From NCBI RefSeq assembly GCF_004959925.1, contig NZ_SPUW01000002.1, positions 963,059 to 1,027,058 on the forward strand: a stretch of DNA of 64,000 nucleotides. The letters are read 5' to 3'. The stretch's first letter is position 1, and each line of letters starts with the position of its first letter. The notes below the pieces were generated by a model, which was not told where the DNA came from, made no database searches, and saw only the letters and a program-made list of their open reading frames with translations. Made by a program: the position numbers and the translations under genes. Below, in pieces: positions 1 to 10,247 of this stretch. The DNA is from Pseudooceanicola onchidii (GTDB taxonomy: Bacteria; Pseudomonadota; Alphaproteobacteria; Rhodobacterales; Rhodobacteraceae).

Positions 1-328
1 ACGCATTCTGGTTGGTGGGCACCTTTGTCCTGCGAGGTCTGTCGAGGGATCCGGCAAGACTTTGTCCGAAGCGCCGTCAGCACACAATGCGCATGTCCAT
101 ACCTGTATGTCATTGAAGTCAATAGTGGAACAGGAGCGCGCGACCGCGATCTCATGCCAGATCGCCCGGTGATGCAGACCGTAGGCGCCGATCCTGCGAC
201 CGTCGGAAAACCTTCGTGGACTTGAAGGAAAACTGTCACACGGCGCTGCTACGACGGCCCAAATTTCGCCGCATTTCGTGGCGTTACGCCAATGTCACGT
301 TTTGTGATCACATTCCCGGGAGATTTCC
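1..328. other. Gene-free left edge upstream of the giant secreted protein
   Basis: No coding region is convincing here. A 66-codon open frame (25-225) has no ribosome binding site, no recognisable motif and an unusual amino-acid mix, so I do not call it. The last 70 bases must hold the promoter and leader of the gene starting at 329; GGGAGA sits about 7 bases before that ATG. A short interrupted palindrome CATAC-CT-GTATG lies at 98-109 and a GTGATCAC palindrome at 302-309. Either could be an operator, but nothing ties them to a known regulator. Confidence 0.5.
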
Positions 329-3300
329 ATGACCTCTGCTGCCATCTCAAAGTCCGATCTCGTCATTACGGGGGTGATCGACGGCCCGCTGTCCGGCGGT
401 GTACCCAAGGCGATCGAAATCTACGTGGCCGCTGATGTCGCGGACCTGTCGATCTATGGGCTGGGGTCGGCCAACAATGGTCAGGGCACCGACGGAGAGG
501 AATTTACCTTCCCCGCCGTGGCCGCAGCGGCGGGCACCTACATTTACGTCGCCAGCGAAACCGATGGATTCACGGCCTATTTCGGCTTTGCGCCGACCTA
601 CGTCAGCGGCATGGCGTCGATCAACGGGGATGACGCGATCGAGCTGTTCATGAACGACGTCGTGGTCGACCTGTTCGGCCAGATCGACGTCGACGGCACC
701 GGGCAGGCCTGGGACCACGTCGATGGCTGGGCGGCGCGCAAGCCGGGCACCGGCCCGTCGGCGCTGTTCGATGCGGCTGACTGGGTGTTTTCGGGCCCCG
801 ATGCCCTGGACGGCGAGACGACCAACGCAACTGCAGCGACAGCTTTCCCGACGGCCCAGTACGGCGTTGAACAGCCGATCCTGATCAACGAGGTCGTGGG
901 CAGCACCACCAGCACGGACGTCGAGTTCATCGAACTGCGCGGCGCGCCGTCGGCATCGCTGGACGGGCTGAGCCTGATCGTCGTGGAAAGCGACGCGGGC
1001 GCGGCAAACGGCACCATCGATTTCCAGTATGACTTTGGTGCGGGTGACGTGCTGGGCGAAAACGGCTTCCTGCTGCTGGGCAACGCCTCGGTCGCGACGA
1101 CCTATGGCGTGACGCCGAACATCGTGATCCCCGAGAATTCAATCGAGAATTCCAGCTATACCCTGCTGCTGGTCGAAACCGCCTCGATCATCGGCGGCTC
1201 CATCGCCGGAACCGAGGTTGTCATCGACAGCGTCGGGGTCAGCGACGGCGGCGAAGGCGACAGCTTTGCGCTGGACGCGCCGGTCGTCGGGCCGGACGGC
1301 AGCTATCTGCCCGCTGGCGTCTATCGCGTCTCGACCGGCCCGGACACCGACACGCCCGAGGACTGGGGCATTTCGGATTACAACAACGACCCGGCCGTCA
1401 ATACGCCGACCGCGGGCACGTTCACATCCGGCACCACCTATGCCGATCACTTCATCCACGACGTCCAGGGCAGCACGAACCTGGCCGACGGGACGCTGGT
1501 CGGCACCTCGGGCGCGGCCGACGAAAGCCCGCTTCTGGGCGCGGCGGTCCGCGTGCAGGCGGTCGTGACCCAGGTCATGCCCGGCCTGGGCGGCTTCTAC
1601 ATCCAGGAGGAAGACGCCGACGCGGATGACGACGCGTTTTCGTCCGAAGGGGTCTTCGTGGCCTCCAACGCCTCGGTTTCGGTCGGCGATGTTGTGACGG
1701 TTGAAGGCATCGTTGGCGAGATCGAGGGCGAGACGCGCATCACCGCCGACGCGGTCAGCGTCGACGGCACCGGCTCCCTACCGACGGCCACCGCGATCGA
1801 ATTCCCTACGGCAACGGTCCTGGTCGACACGGATGGCGACTACGTTGCCAACCTCGAGGCCTACGAGGGCATGCTGGTCAACGTTCCCGAAGACATGAGC
1901 ATCACCGAGATGTTCCAGCTGGATCGTTTCGGCACCCTGCGCCTCAGCTCGGAAGGTCAGCTTGAGCAGTTCACCCAGTCGAACCTGCCAAGCGTCGAAG
2001 GGTACCAACAGCACCTGAAGGACGTCGCGGCGCGGTCGCTGGTGCTGGACGACGGATCCAACGTGCAGAACCCCGATCCGATCACCGTGCCCCGCCTTGG
2101 CACCGACGAGACGCTGGATCAGGGCGACGTGGTCCGGATGGGCGATGTCTATTCCGGCCTGACAGGTGTGCTGAGCTATTCGAAGGACGAACAGAGCTCG
2201 TCCGAGGAAAGCGAATACCGCATCCACCAGCCGACCGGAGGCACGCTGTCGCAGGTCAACACCCGTGATGCCGCCCCGGCGGACGTGGGCGGAACGCTGA
2301 AGGTCACGGCCTTCAACGTGCTGAACTATTTCACCTCGATCGACGGCCTGGACGGCAACACCGGCCCGGCGCAGAACCAGGATCCGCGCGGGGCCGACAA
2401 CCTCAGCTATGCGGGCATGACCGAATTCGAACGCCAGGAAGCCAAGATCGTCGCCGCGATCAACGCGGTGGCCGCGGATGTCGTCGGCCTGATTGAAATC
2501 GAGAATGACCCGCTTGGGTCGGTGTCGCTGATGGCGCTGACCAATGCGTTGAACGCGGCGGGCGGCACCTATGCCTACGTCGACGCGGGTCCGATCGAAG
2601 GCGCCATGGGCGGCGCGCTGGAAGGCGACGCGATCAAGGTCGGCTTCCTTTATGACTACACCACGGTCACGCTGAACGGCGACTTTGCCATCCTTGACGA
2701 AACCGTCGATGCGCGCTTCCAGACCGAAGGCGTCCAGCGTCCGGCGCTGGCGCAGAGCTTTACCGAAATCGCCAGCGGCGAAAGCTTCACCGCCGTGGTC
2801 AACCACCTGAAGTCCAAGGGGTCTGTCCTGCCGGGCGAAGATGCGATCGGCGACGGACAGGGCAACAACAACCAGACGCGGACCGATGCGGCCGAAGCGC
2901 TGGTCGACTGGCTGGAAACCGATCCGACGGGTGCGGGTGACGATGGCTACATCATCCTTGGCGACCTGAACGCCTATGCCAAGGAAGACCCGATCCGCGC
3001 CATCGAAGCGGGTGCGGACGGCATCGCGGGCACGGCGGACGATTACACCAACCTCGTCGGCAAATACGCCCCCGGCGCCTATTCCTACGTCTTCGACGGG
3101 CAGACCGGGTCGCTGGATCATGCGCTGGCCTCAAGCGGGCTGGCGGGCAAGGTGACCGGCGCGACCGTGTGGAACATCAATGCGGACGAGCCGGACGCCA
3201 TCGACTACAACCTGGATTTCGGGCGCCCGGGCGACATCTACTCTGACGACGCCTACCGGTCGTCCGATCACGACCCCATCGTCGTGGGGCTGGATCTGGC

Positions 3301-6300
3301 CGGGTTGAACGTGACCCAGCTGGCGCAGTTCGACTCGCTCGTCGGCTCTGCCGGGTCCGAGGTCGTCGCCTTCGAGGACGGCCGCTTCTATGTCACCAAC
3401 GGCGAAGCCAACCGGATCGACGTCTTCACGCTGGCCGAGGGCAAGGTGGATGAAATCGACCTGGCCGGTCTGGGTGGCATCACCTCGGTCGCGGTCAAGA
3501 ACGGTCTTGTCGCCGTGGTGCTGGGCAACGGTGAAGGTGCCGGCAAGCTGGCGCTGATCCCGGCGGACGACCTGACCAACATGACCGCGCTGGACATCGG
3601 TATCGGGCCGGACATGGTCACCTTCTCGGGTGACGGGGCGCAGGTCTATGTCGCCATCGAAGGCGAACCGGGCGAGGTCATCGATCCCAAGGGCGGCGTG
3701 GCGATCGTCACGCTGGCGGATGTGCTGGCCAATTCGACCGTTTCCATGGTGGGCTTCGATGCTTTTGATGCCCAGGTCGACGCGCTGCGCGAGGCAGGCG
3801 TCCGGATCTTCCCGGGCAAGCTGCCTTCGACCGATTTCGAAGCGGAATACATCGCGATCGATCCGCAGACCGGAGAGCTGATCGTGACGCTGCAGGAAGC
3901 CAACGCCGTCGCGATCATCGACCCGGTGACCGAAACCGTGACGGAAATCCGGCCGCTTGGCACCGTCGATCATTCGATTGAAGGCAACGGGCTTGATGCG
4001 TCGGACAAGGACGGCGGGATCAACATCCAGACCTGGAATGTGCAGGGCCTTCGGATGCCCGATGCGATCGCGACCTTCGTGGTGGACGGCAAGACCTATT
4101 ATGCCACAGCGAACGAAGGCGACGCCCGTGACGCCGATGCACGGGTCGAGGATCTGACGCTTGACCCCACGGCCTTCCCCGATGCGGCCGAGCTGCAGCA
4201 GGAACAGAACCTTGGTCGGCTCGAGGTCTCGAGCATCGACGGCGACATCGACGGGGATGGCGACTACGACGAACTCTACAGCTACGGCACGCGCAGCTTC
4301 ACCATCTTCGACGATGCGGGCAACGTGGTCTTCGACAGCGGTGATTTCTTCGAACAGTACATCGCCGCCAACTTCCCGGAACGGTTCAACTCGCATGACG
4401 CGACGCAGGACAACCCGGTCGGCGACGACGGCCGGTCGGACGCCAAGGGTCCTGAACCCGAAGCGATCGCGATTGCCGAGGTCGAAGGCCGGATGGTCGC
4501 GATCGTCGGGATGGAGCGCGACAGCGGCCTGTTCCTCTTCGAGGTGTCGAACCCCGCACATCCGCGTTTCCTGAGCTATGTCAACGGCGTCGCGAACGCC
4601 GACTATCGCCCCGAGGTGATCACCGTCATCCCGCCCGAGCAAAGCGCGACCGGTCGGACCGAGATCGCCGTGTCCTACGAGGAGAGCGGCACCACCTCGG
4701 TGTTCGAGCTGACCTTCGAAGAACCGAGCGATCCGGGTGACTTCGGCGAGGGCGGCACCAACCCCGACCCGCTGGACCCCGCCGACTATGGCTTCGATCT
4801 GCAGATCACCGAAATCTGGCCAGGCAATGAACCGGGCGGCAACCTGACCTCTGACTGGATCGAGATAACGAACTTCGGGGACGTCGCCTGGGTCGCGGGC
4901 ATCGACCCCGACCTATACTACGATGACGAAAGCGCCTCGGCGGTGGATGCGGACATGATCTTCGGCATCACCTCGATCGCGCCGGGTGAATCGGTCGTGG
5001 TGGTGATCGACGACGAAGGCGGGATCGCCGGGTTCGAAGCGGTCTGGGGCAATCACATCGGGGATGACGTGCAGATCGGCTGGTCCGATGGCGCGGGTCT
5101 GGGGCAGGGCGGCGATGCCGCGACGATCCTTTTCGGGGATGCCGAGGTGCGCGCGGTGCTGGACTTCGAAGCCTACCCGGACGCGGAACTGACCGGTGGC
5201 CAGTCCTATGATCCGGTCCTTGGCATGTTCTCCTACGCCGGTGTGTTCGGGGCCTATGCGACCGACACCTTGAACGACGAAGGTCAGGCGGCCGTCGGCA
5301 CCCCCGGTGCCCTGCCGGTGGACGAACCGGTCGTCTATACGCTGGAAATCCTGCACGTCACCGACCAGGAGCCGCTGAACCTGCTGGGCACCTTCACCGA
5401 CATCATCAACACCTCGGCCGTGCTGAACGCGCTTGAGGCGCAGGATATCGGAAATGACGGTGTGGCGGACAACACGCTGCGCCTGTCGTCGGGCGATGCG
5501 GTGATCCCGGGTCTGTTCTACGATGCCTCGGCCGCGGTCTTCGGGTCGGCCGGTATCGCGGACATCCAGCTGCAGAACGAGATGGGCTTCGAGGCCATCG
5601 CGCTTGGCAACCACGAGTTCGACAAGGGCACCGCTGATCTGGCGGCGCTGATCGACGGCTCGGCCCCCGGTGATTTCTCGGCCCTTTCCGGCACGGCGCT
5701 GGATGGCCAGGACTTTACCGGCACCAACATGCCCTACCTGTCGTCCAACCTCGATTTCTCGACCGATGCCAACATGGCGCCGCTCGAGGTGGCCGGGGGG
5801 CAGGCGCCGCAGGGCAATGTCGTGACCTCCTCGACCGTGATCGAAAAGGGCGGAGAGCTGCTGGGCATCGTCGGTGCAACGACCCCCACGCTTGGCTCGA
5901 TCTCGAGCCCCGGCGGCATCGGGATCTCGCCCGCGCCCTTCGACACGGATCCGACGCCCGAGCAGCTTGATGCGCTCGCCGCCCAGATCCAGGCCGAGGT
6001 CGATGCCCTGCTGGCGGCGAACCCGTCGATGAACAAGGTGATCCTTCTGGCCCACATGCAGCAGATCTCGATCGAGCAGGAGCTGGCCGCGCGGCTGGTC
6101 GATGTCGACGTGATTGTGGCGGGCGGGTCGAACACCCGGCTCTTCGACGAAGACGACCGGGTCCGCGACGGCGACACCGATCAGGGCACCTATCCGATCA
6201 TCGTCGACAACGCGGGCGGCACCCACACCGCTATCGTCAACACCGACGGCAGCTACAAGTACGTTGGTCGCCTGGTCATCGACTTCGACAGCGACGGCAA

Positions 6301-7756
6301 CATCATCCCCGACAGCTATGATGCTGCCGTGTCCGGTGCCTATGCCACCGACGCGCAGGGCGTGGCGGATCTGGGTGCCGAAGGGCTGGTCGACACCGAG
6401 GTGAAGGCGATCGTCGACGCGATCGAAAACCAGATCGTCGCGACCGAAGGCAATGTCTTCGGGTACTCGGATGTCTTCCTGAACGGAAACCGGGCGGGCG
6501 ACTTCTCGGACGGGGATCCGGACGGGGTGCGGACGCAGGAAACCAACCTTGGCAACCTGACCGCCGACGCCAACCTGGCGGCCGCGCAGATCATCGATAA
6601 CACGGTCGTCGTGTCGATCAAGAACGGCGGTGGCATCCGGGCGTCGATCGGCGAAACGGTCGTGCCTCCGGGTGGGACCGGGTTCGAACGGGTGGCCAAC
6701 CAGGAAGTCCGCGACAGCGACGGCAACGTGGTCAAGGCCGAAGGTGGCATCAGCCAGAACGACATCGCCACGGCGCTGGCGTTCAACAACGGCCTCGCCA
6801 TCCTGACCCTGACCAAGCAGGAACTGGTCGACATCCTTGAACATGGTGTCAGCGCGCTTCCAGGTGTGTCGGGCCGCTTCCCGCAGATCTCGGGTCTGCA
6901 GTTCTCCTTCGATCCCGACCTGCCGTCGGGGGCGCGGGTGGTCAATGCAGCGATCACGGATGCCGATGGCAACGACATCGCCGTGCTTGTCCGCGACGGA
7001 GAGGTCTTTGGCGATGCGCTTCAGGAATTCCGGGTTGTGACGCTCGACTTCCTGTCGCAGCCGCGGTTCGACGATGCGGGCAACTTCATCGGTGCGGGCG
7101 ATGGCTATCCCTTCCCGAACACCAACACCGACCCGACGGTCGGCGAGGTGGCGGACCAGGCGACGCTGGACCGGATCAACAAGGTGGTTCTGACCGAAGA
7201 CGGTGTGCGGACCGGCGATGCGACCTTTGCCGACAACGGCACGGAACAGGATGCGCTGGCCGAATACCTGGACGACTTCTTCGGGCAGGACACCATGGCC
7301 TTCAACCAGGAGGACACCGGGCCCGAGGGCGACGAGCGGATCCAGAACCTCAACTACCGCGAGGACACGGTCATCGACACCCCCGAGGCCACGATCATCG
7401 TGGGCGAGGGCGACCGGGACCGTCTGGTCGGCACGGAAGGGGCGGACATCATCGTCTCCGGCGAAGGCCGGTACGAGACGATGACAGGTCTGGGTGGCGC
7501 GGATGTCTTCGTCTTCGGCGCCGAGGCGCTGAACGGGATGCGCGAACGCGACACCATCACCGACTTCGAGGTTGGCGTGGATGCCATCGGGCTGATGTCC
7601 GGCGTCACCGTCGCCGAGATCCGCGAAGCCGGGCCGAACGTCATCATCTACCTGGAAGATCCTTCGGGCTTCGACGACGCGATCCATATCCGCGGCGAAG
7701 GTCTGACGGCCTCCAACATCACCATCATCGAGGACTACTGGATGGCGGGCGCGTAA
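329..7756 (+). CDS. Giant secreted multidomain nuclease / 5'-nucleotidase-like protein with RTX-type C-terminus
   Basis: A 2475-residue protein, probably an extracellular enzyme that scavenges phosphate from DNA or nucleotides. Approximate order: an N-terminal domain and a lamin-tail-like domain (1-370); an OB-like region (about 385-520); an ExeM/NucH-type endonuclease/exonuclease/phosphatase domain (650-985) with TAFNVLNY, GLIEIEND, ILGDLNAYA and SSDHDPIV motifs; a choice-of-anchor-I beta-propeller-like region (990-1460); a second lamin-tail domain (1487-1660); a UshA-like 5'-nucleotidase region (1670-2280) with GNHEFDKG; and a serralysin-like calcium-binding tail (2360-2430) with GGADVFVF and DTITDF. 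There is no N-terminal signal peptide, and the RTX-like tail points to type I secretion, but no type I exporter is adjacent. The nucleotidase metal motifs are partly degenerate (HVTDQEP for HTND.H; GGSN for GHSH). Composition is strongly acidic, as in marine exoenzymes. Domain limits are estimates. Confidence 0.9.
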   Translation: MTSAAISKSDLVITGVIDGPLSGGVPKAIEIYVAADVADLSIYGLGSANNGQGTDGEEFTFPAVAAAAGTYIYVASETDGFTAYFGFAPTYVSGMASINGDDAIELFMNDVVVDLFGQIDVDGTGQAWDHVDGWAARKPGTGPSALFDAADWVFSGPDALDGETTNATAATAFPTAQYGVEQPILINEVVGSTTSTDVEFIELRGAPSASLDGLSLIVVESDAGAANGTIDFQYDFGAGDVLGENGFLLLGNASVATTYGVTPNIVIPENSIENSSYTLLLVETASIIGGSIAGTEVVIDSVGVSDGGEGDSFALDAPVVGPDGSYLPAGVYRVSTGPDTDTPEDWGISDYNNDPAVNTPTAGTFTSGTTYADHFIHDVQGSTNLADGTLVGTSGAADESPLLGAAVRVQAVVTQVMPGLGGFYIQEEDADADDDAFSSEGVFVASNASVSVGDVVTVEGIVGEIEGETRITADAVSVDGTGSLPTATAIEFPTATVLVDTDGDYVANLEAYEGMLVNVPEDMSITEMFQLDRFGTLRLSSEGQLEQFTQSNLPSVEGYQQHLKDVAARSLVLDDGSNVQNPDPITVPRLGTDETLDQGDVVRMGDVYSGLTGVLSYSKDEQSSSEESEYRIHQPTGGTLSQVNTRDAAPADVGGTLKVTAFNVLNYFTSIDGLDGNTGPAQNQDPRGADNLSYAGMTEFERQEAKIVAAINAVAADVVGLIEIENDPLGSVSLMALTNALNAAGGTYAYVDAGPIEGAMGGALEGDAIKVGFLYDYTTVTLNGDFAILDETVDARFQTEGVQRPALAQSFTEIASGESFTAVVNHLKSKGSVLPGEDAIGDGQGNNNQTRTDAAEALVDWLETDPTGAGDDGYIILGDLNAYAKEDPIRAIEAGADGIAGTADDYTNLVGKYAPGAYSYVFDGQTGSLDHALASSGLAGKVTGATVWNINADEPDAIDYNLDFGRPGDIYSDDAYRSSDHDPIVVGLDLAGLNVTQLAQFDSLVGSAGSEVVAFEDGRFYVTNGEANRIDVFTLAEGKVDEIDLAGLGGITSVAVKNGLVAVVLGNGEGAGKLALIPADDLTNMTALDIGIGPDMVTFSGDGAQVYVAIEGEPGEVIDPKGGVAIVTLADVLANSTVSMVGFDAFDAQVDALREAGVRIFPGKLPSTDFEAEYIAIDPQTGELIVTLQEANAVAIIDPVTETVTEIRPLGTVDHSIEGNGLDASDKDGGINIQTWNVQGLRMPDAIATFVVDGKTYYATANEGDARDADARVEDLTLDPTAFPDAAELQQEQNLGRLEVSSIDGDIDGDGDYDELYSYGTRSFTIFDDAGNVVFDSGDFFEQYIAANFPERFNSHDATQDNPVGDDGRSDAKGPEPEAIAIAEVEGRMVAIVGMERDSGLFLFEVSNPAHPRFLSYVNGVANADYRPEVITVIPPEQSATGRTEIAVSYEESGTTSVFELTFEEPSDPGDFGEGGTNPDPLDPADYGFDLQITEIWPGNEPGGNLTSDWIEITNFGDVAWVAGIDPDLYYDDESASAVDADMIFGITSIAPGESVVVVIDDEGGIAGFEAVWGNHIGDDVQIGWSDGAGLGQGGDAATILFGDAEVRAVLDFEAYPDAELTGGQSYDPVLGMFSYAGVFGAYATDTLNDEGQAAVGTPGALPVDEPVVYTLEILHVTDQEPLNLLGTFTDIINTSAVLNALEAQDIGNDGVADNTLRLSSGDAVIPGLFYDASAAVFGSAGIADIQLQNEMGFEAIALGNHEFDKGTADLAALIDGSAPGDFSALSGTALDGQDFTGTNMPYLSSNLDFSTDANMAPLEVAGGQAPQGNVVTSSTVIEKGGELLGIVGATTPTLGSISSPGGIGISPAPFDTDPTPEQLDALAAQIQAEVDALLAANPSMNKVILLAHMQQISIEQELAARLVDVDVIVAGGSNTRLFDEDDRVRDGDTDQGTYPIIVDNAGGTHTAIVNTDGSYKYVGRLVIDFDSDGNIIPDSYDAAVSGAYATDAQGVADLGAEGLVDTEVKAIVDAIENQIVATEGNVFGYSDVFLNGNRAGDFSDGDPDGVRTQETNLGNLTADANLAAAQIIDNTVVVSIKNGGGIRASIGETVVPPGGTGFERVANQEVRDSDGNVVKAEGGISQNDIATALAFNNGLAILTLTKQELVDILEHGVSALPGVSGRFPQISGLQFSFDPDLPSGARVVNAAITDADGNDIAVLVRDGEVFGDALQEFRVVTLDFLSQPRFDDAGNFIGAGDGYPFPNTNTDPTVGEVADQATLDRINKVVLTEDGVRTGDATFADNGTEQDALAEYLDDFFGQDTMAFNQEDTGPEGDERIQNLNYREDTVIDTPEATIIVGEGDRDRLVGTEGADIIVSGEGRYETMTGLGGADVFVFGAEALNGMRERDTITDFEVGVDAIGLMSGVTVAEIREAGPNVIIYLEDPSGFDDAIHIRGEGLTASNITIIEDYWMAGA

Positions 7757-7789
7757 GCGCCCGGCCTCCGGTCCCTGAAAGGAAGCGAC

Positions 7790-8389
7790 ATGAAACACCT
7801 TATGAAAACAGCTCTTTACTCGGCTGCCGTTCTGGCTACCTCAGCCTGGGCCGCCGTCGCGGCACCGCTGAACCTGCCGACCCAGCCCGAACCGACCATC
7901 GACTTTTTCGTCGATGCGACGGCCTCCGTCTTTGGCGGATACGCGGACCTGTGGTTCGACACCGTGGCGCTCGGCTCCGTCGTTGGGGCCGGCCCGGTGC
8001 TTGAGGTCGGTGTCGATGTCCAGCTGGGCTTCGACGTCAGCGATCCCTACGGTACGCTGACCGGCGCGCTTTTCACCACGGACGGTGCCGACGGTTTCCT
8101 TGATGGCGACCTGGTGAATGTCGGCTTCGACACGTATGTCGTCGAACTGGTCTTCGGCAACCTGACCGGCTCTGCCGCATCGCTCTTCGGTGATTTCGCG
8201 CTGGTTGAACTGTTCTTCGAGGATCCCTATCTGAACGATCCGCTGGCGATGCTGGAAGATGGTGAAACCTACGCAGTCTATGGCGTGGTTTCGTCCGTCG
8301 CGCCGGTGCCGCTGCCTGCGGGTCTGCCGCTGATGGCGGGTGGTTTTGCCCTGCTGATCGGCCTGCGCGCACGACGCAAAACGTCCTGA
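7790..8389 (+). CDS. VPLPA-CTERM sorting domain protein
   Basis: A 199-residue exported protein of unknown function. It has an N-terminal signal peptide (about residues 1-25, ending AVAAP), an acidic beta-rich middle, and a C-terminal tail of VPLPA, a hydrophobic segment (LMAGGFALLIGL) and a basic cluster (RARRK). That tripartite tail is the VPLPA-CTERM signal, a PEP-CTERM variant of Rhodobacterales that is processed by an exosortase (XrtD type). No exosortase lies in the window. AAAGGAAG is placed well before the ATG, and the gene follows the giant nuclease by 33 bases, so the two are probably co-transcribed. Function of the middle region is not recognised. Confidence 0.85.
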   Translation: MKHLMKTALYSAAVLATSAWAAVAAPLNLPTQPEPTIDFFVDATASVFGGYADLWFDTVALGSVVGAGPVLEVGVDVQLGFDVSDPYGTLTGALFTTDGADGFLDGDLVNVGFDTYVVELVFGNLTGSAASLFGDFALVELFFEDPYLNDPLAMLEDGETYAVYGVVSSVAPVPLPAGLPLMAGGFALLIGLRARRKTS

Positions 8390-8395
8390 AATCCC

Positions 8396-8421
8396 GGGGG
8401 CGACGGCTGGCTGTCGCCCCC
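8396..8421 (+). terminator. Hairpin after the VPLPA-CTERM gene
   Basis: GGGGGCGAC (8396-8404) pairs perfectly with GTCGCCCCC (8413-8421) around an 8-base loop, 7 bases after the stop codon. No T-run follows, so it may terminate weakly or protect the 3' end of the mRNA. Confidence 0.6.
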
Positions 8422-8536
8422 CCGTTCCCGTGCGGACGACGGTACACGTCCTTCGCAAGTCCGCCTTGTCGCCTGGCGCCCTCGCGGCTGCACCAGCAAG
8501 GTGTTAAGGCGGCGCAGACCTTACGGACAGGATCCG

Positions 8537-10240
8537 ATGCTGCGCCAGTTCTTCGACTATTATCGCCCCTGGAAAGCCCTTTTCTGGCTGGATTTCGGCT
8601 GTGCCGTCCTGTCGGGCCTGCTGGAGCTTGCCTTCCCGCTGGCCGTGCAGGCCTTCATCGACCGGCTGCTGCCTGCAGGGGATCTGCCGATCACCATCCT
8701 CGCGGCCGTGGGGCTGCTGGTGATCTACCTGGTGAATGCCGGGCTGATGGCGGTGGTGATCTACTGGGGCCACATGCTGGGCATCAACATCGAGACCGAG
8801 ATGCGCCGCCGCGCCTTCGATCACCTGCAACGCCTGTCGTTCAGCTATTTCGACCGCGTCCGCACCGGCAAGCTGGTGGCGCGGGTGACCCGAGACCTTG
8901 AAGAGATCGGAGAGGTCGCGCACCACGGGCCCGAAGATCTGTTCATCGCGGTGATGACCTTTGTGGGGGCCTTTCTGCTGATGCTGACGATCGATGTCGA
9001 ACTGGCGTTGATCACCGCCGCGATCGTGCCCGCCTGCGTGGCCATCGTCGTCGTTTTCGGCGGCCGCATGACCCGCACCTGGCGCGAGATCTATGCGCGG
9101 GTCGCATCGTTCAACGTCCGGCTCGAGGAAAACGTCGGCGGGATGCGGGTGGTCCAGGCCTTTGCCAACGAGGATCACGAGAAGGCGTTGTTTGCAAAGG
9201 ACAACGCCGCCTATCGCACGACCAAGTTGCAGGCCTACAAGGTCATGGCGGCGTCCTCGTCTCTCAACTACATGGGCATGCGCCTGATCCAGGTGATCGT
9301 GATGGTCGCGGGCGCGATCTTTGTGCTGAACGGGTCGCTGACCACCGGGGGGTTCGTGGCCTTCCTGCTGCTGGTCGGGGTGTTCTTCCGCCCGCTCGAC
9401 AAGATCGCGGCGGTGATCGAGGTCTATCCCCGCGGCATCGCGGGCTTTCGCCGATATCTGGATCTGATGCAGACCGAACCCGACGTGTCGGATCGCGCCG
9501 ATGCCCGGCCTGCGGCCGCCTTCCGGGGCGAGGTGACCTTCGACGGCGTGAATTTCGACTATGGCGACGACCGGCCCGTGGTGCGCGACATCTCTCTCAC
9601 CGTGCGGGCCGGGGAAACCATGGCCTTTGTCGGGCCCTCGGGTGCAGGCAAGACGACGCTTCTGTCTCTGGTGCCCCGGTTCTACGAACCCGCGCAGGGC
9701 CGCATCCTGATCGACGGCATGGACATCCGGGACATGACGCTGAAATCGCTGCGCCGTCAGATCGGCATCGTCAGCCAGGATGTCTTCCTGTTTGGCGGGA
9801 CGCTGCGTGAGAACATCGCCTACGGACGGCTTGATGCGACCGAGGAGGACATCCTGCAGGCCGCCGCCCGTGCCCAGCTGAGCGAGATGATCGAGGGCCT
9901 GCCCGAAGGGCTCGACACCATCGTCGGCGAACGCGGCGTGATGCTGTCGGGCGGGCAGAAACAGCGGGTGGCCATCGCGCGCGCGTTTCTAAAAAACCCG
10001 CCGGTGCTGATCCTGGACGAGGCGACCTCGGCCCTGGATACCGAAACCGAACGTTTGATCCAGTCGGCGCTGACCGACCTGTCCCGCGACCGCACGACGC
10101 TGGTCATCGCGCACCGGCTTGGCACGATCCGCGACGCCGACCGCATCGCGGTCATGGATCAGGGCAGCATCGTGGAGATGGGGACGGACGCCGAATTGCG
10201 CGCCGCTGCCGGGCGTTACGCCAGCCTGAGCGACGCGTGA
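8537..10240 (+). CDS. ABC exporter, fused permease/ATPase (MDR/MsbA type)
   Basis: A half-transporter of 567 residues that would act as a homodimer. The N-terminal exporter membrane domain has about six helices (residues 1-300). The nucleotide-binding domain follows (about 325-560) with Walker A GPSGAGKTT near 365, signature LSGGQKQR near 469, Walker B LILDEATSALD near 490 and the switch His in IAHRLGT. I chose the ATG at 8537, preceded by ACAGGA, over an in-frame GTG at 8501. The substrate is unknown. Its position tail-to-tail with a siderophore-reductase/uptake operon raises the possibility of siderophore or iron-complex transport, but generic MDR or lipid exporters look the same. Confidence 0.88.
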   Translation: MLRQFFDYYRPWKALFWLDFGCAVLSGLLELAFPLAVQAFIDRLLPAGDLPITILAAVGLLVIYLVNAGLMAVVIYWGHMLGINIETEMRRRAFDHLQRLSFSYFDRVRTGKLVARVTRDLEEIGEVAHHGPEDLFIAVMTFVGAFLLMLTIDVELALITAAIVPACVAIVVVFGGRMTRTWREIYARVASFNVRLEENVGGMRVVQAFANEDHEKALFAKDNAAYRTTKLQAYKVMAASSSLNYMGMRLIQVIVMVAGAIFVLNGSLTTGGFVAFLLLVGVFFRPLDKIAAVIEVYPRGIAGFRRYLDLMQTEPDVSDRADARPAAAFRGEVTFDGVNFDYGDDRPVVRDISLTVRAGETMAFVGPSGAGKTTLLSLVPRFYEPAQGRILIDGMDIRDMTLKSLRRQIGIVSQDVFLFGGTLRENIAYGRLDATEEDILQAAARAQLSEMIEGLPEGLDTIVGERGVMLSGGQKQRVAIARAFLKNPPVLILDEATSALDTETERLIQSALTDLSRDRTTLVIAHRLGTIRDADRIAVMDQGSIVEMGTDAELRAAAGRYASLSDA

Positions 10241-10247
10241 TCGCGGC

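Noticed and set aside
98..109. CATAC-CT-GTATG palindrome as a lux-type box
   Set aside because: Arms are only five bases and do not extend into a lux-box-like 18-20 base symmetry; no LuxI/LuxR autoinducer genes are present.
25..225. A 66-codon frame at the left edge
   Set aside because: No ribosome binding site, no recognisable motif and an unusual amino-acid composition; it does not lead into the neighbouring gene.
1778..7798. Very long minus-strand frames opposite the giant nuclease (up to 961 codons)
   Set aside because: They are antisense shadows that arise in GC-rich coding DNA; the plus strand carries clear domains and the minus translations show only Arg/Gly/Asp/His-rich low-complexity sequence.
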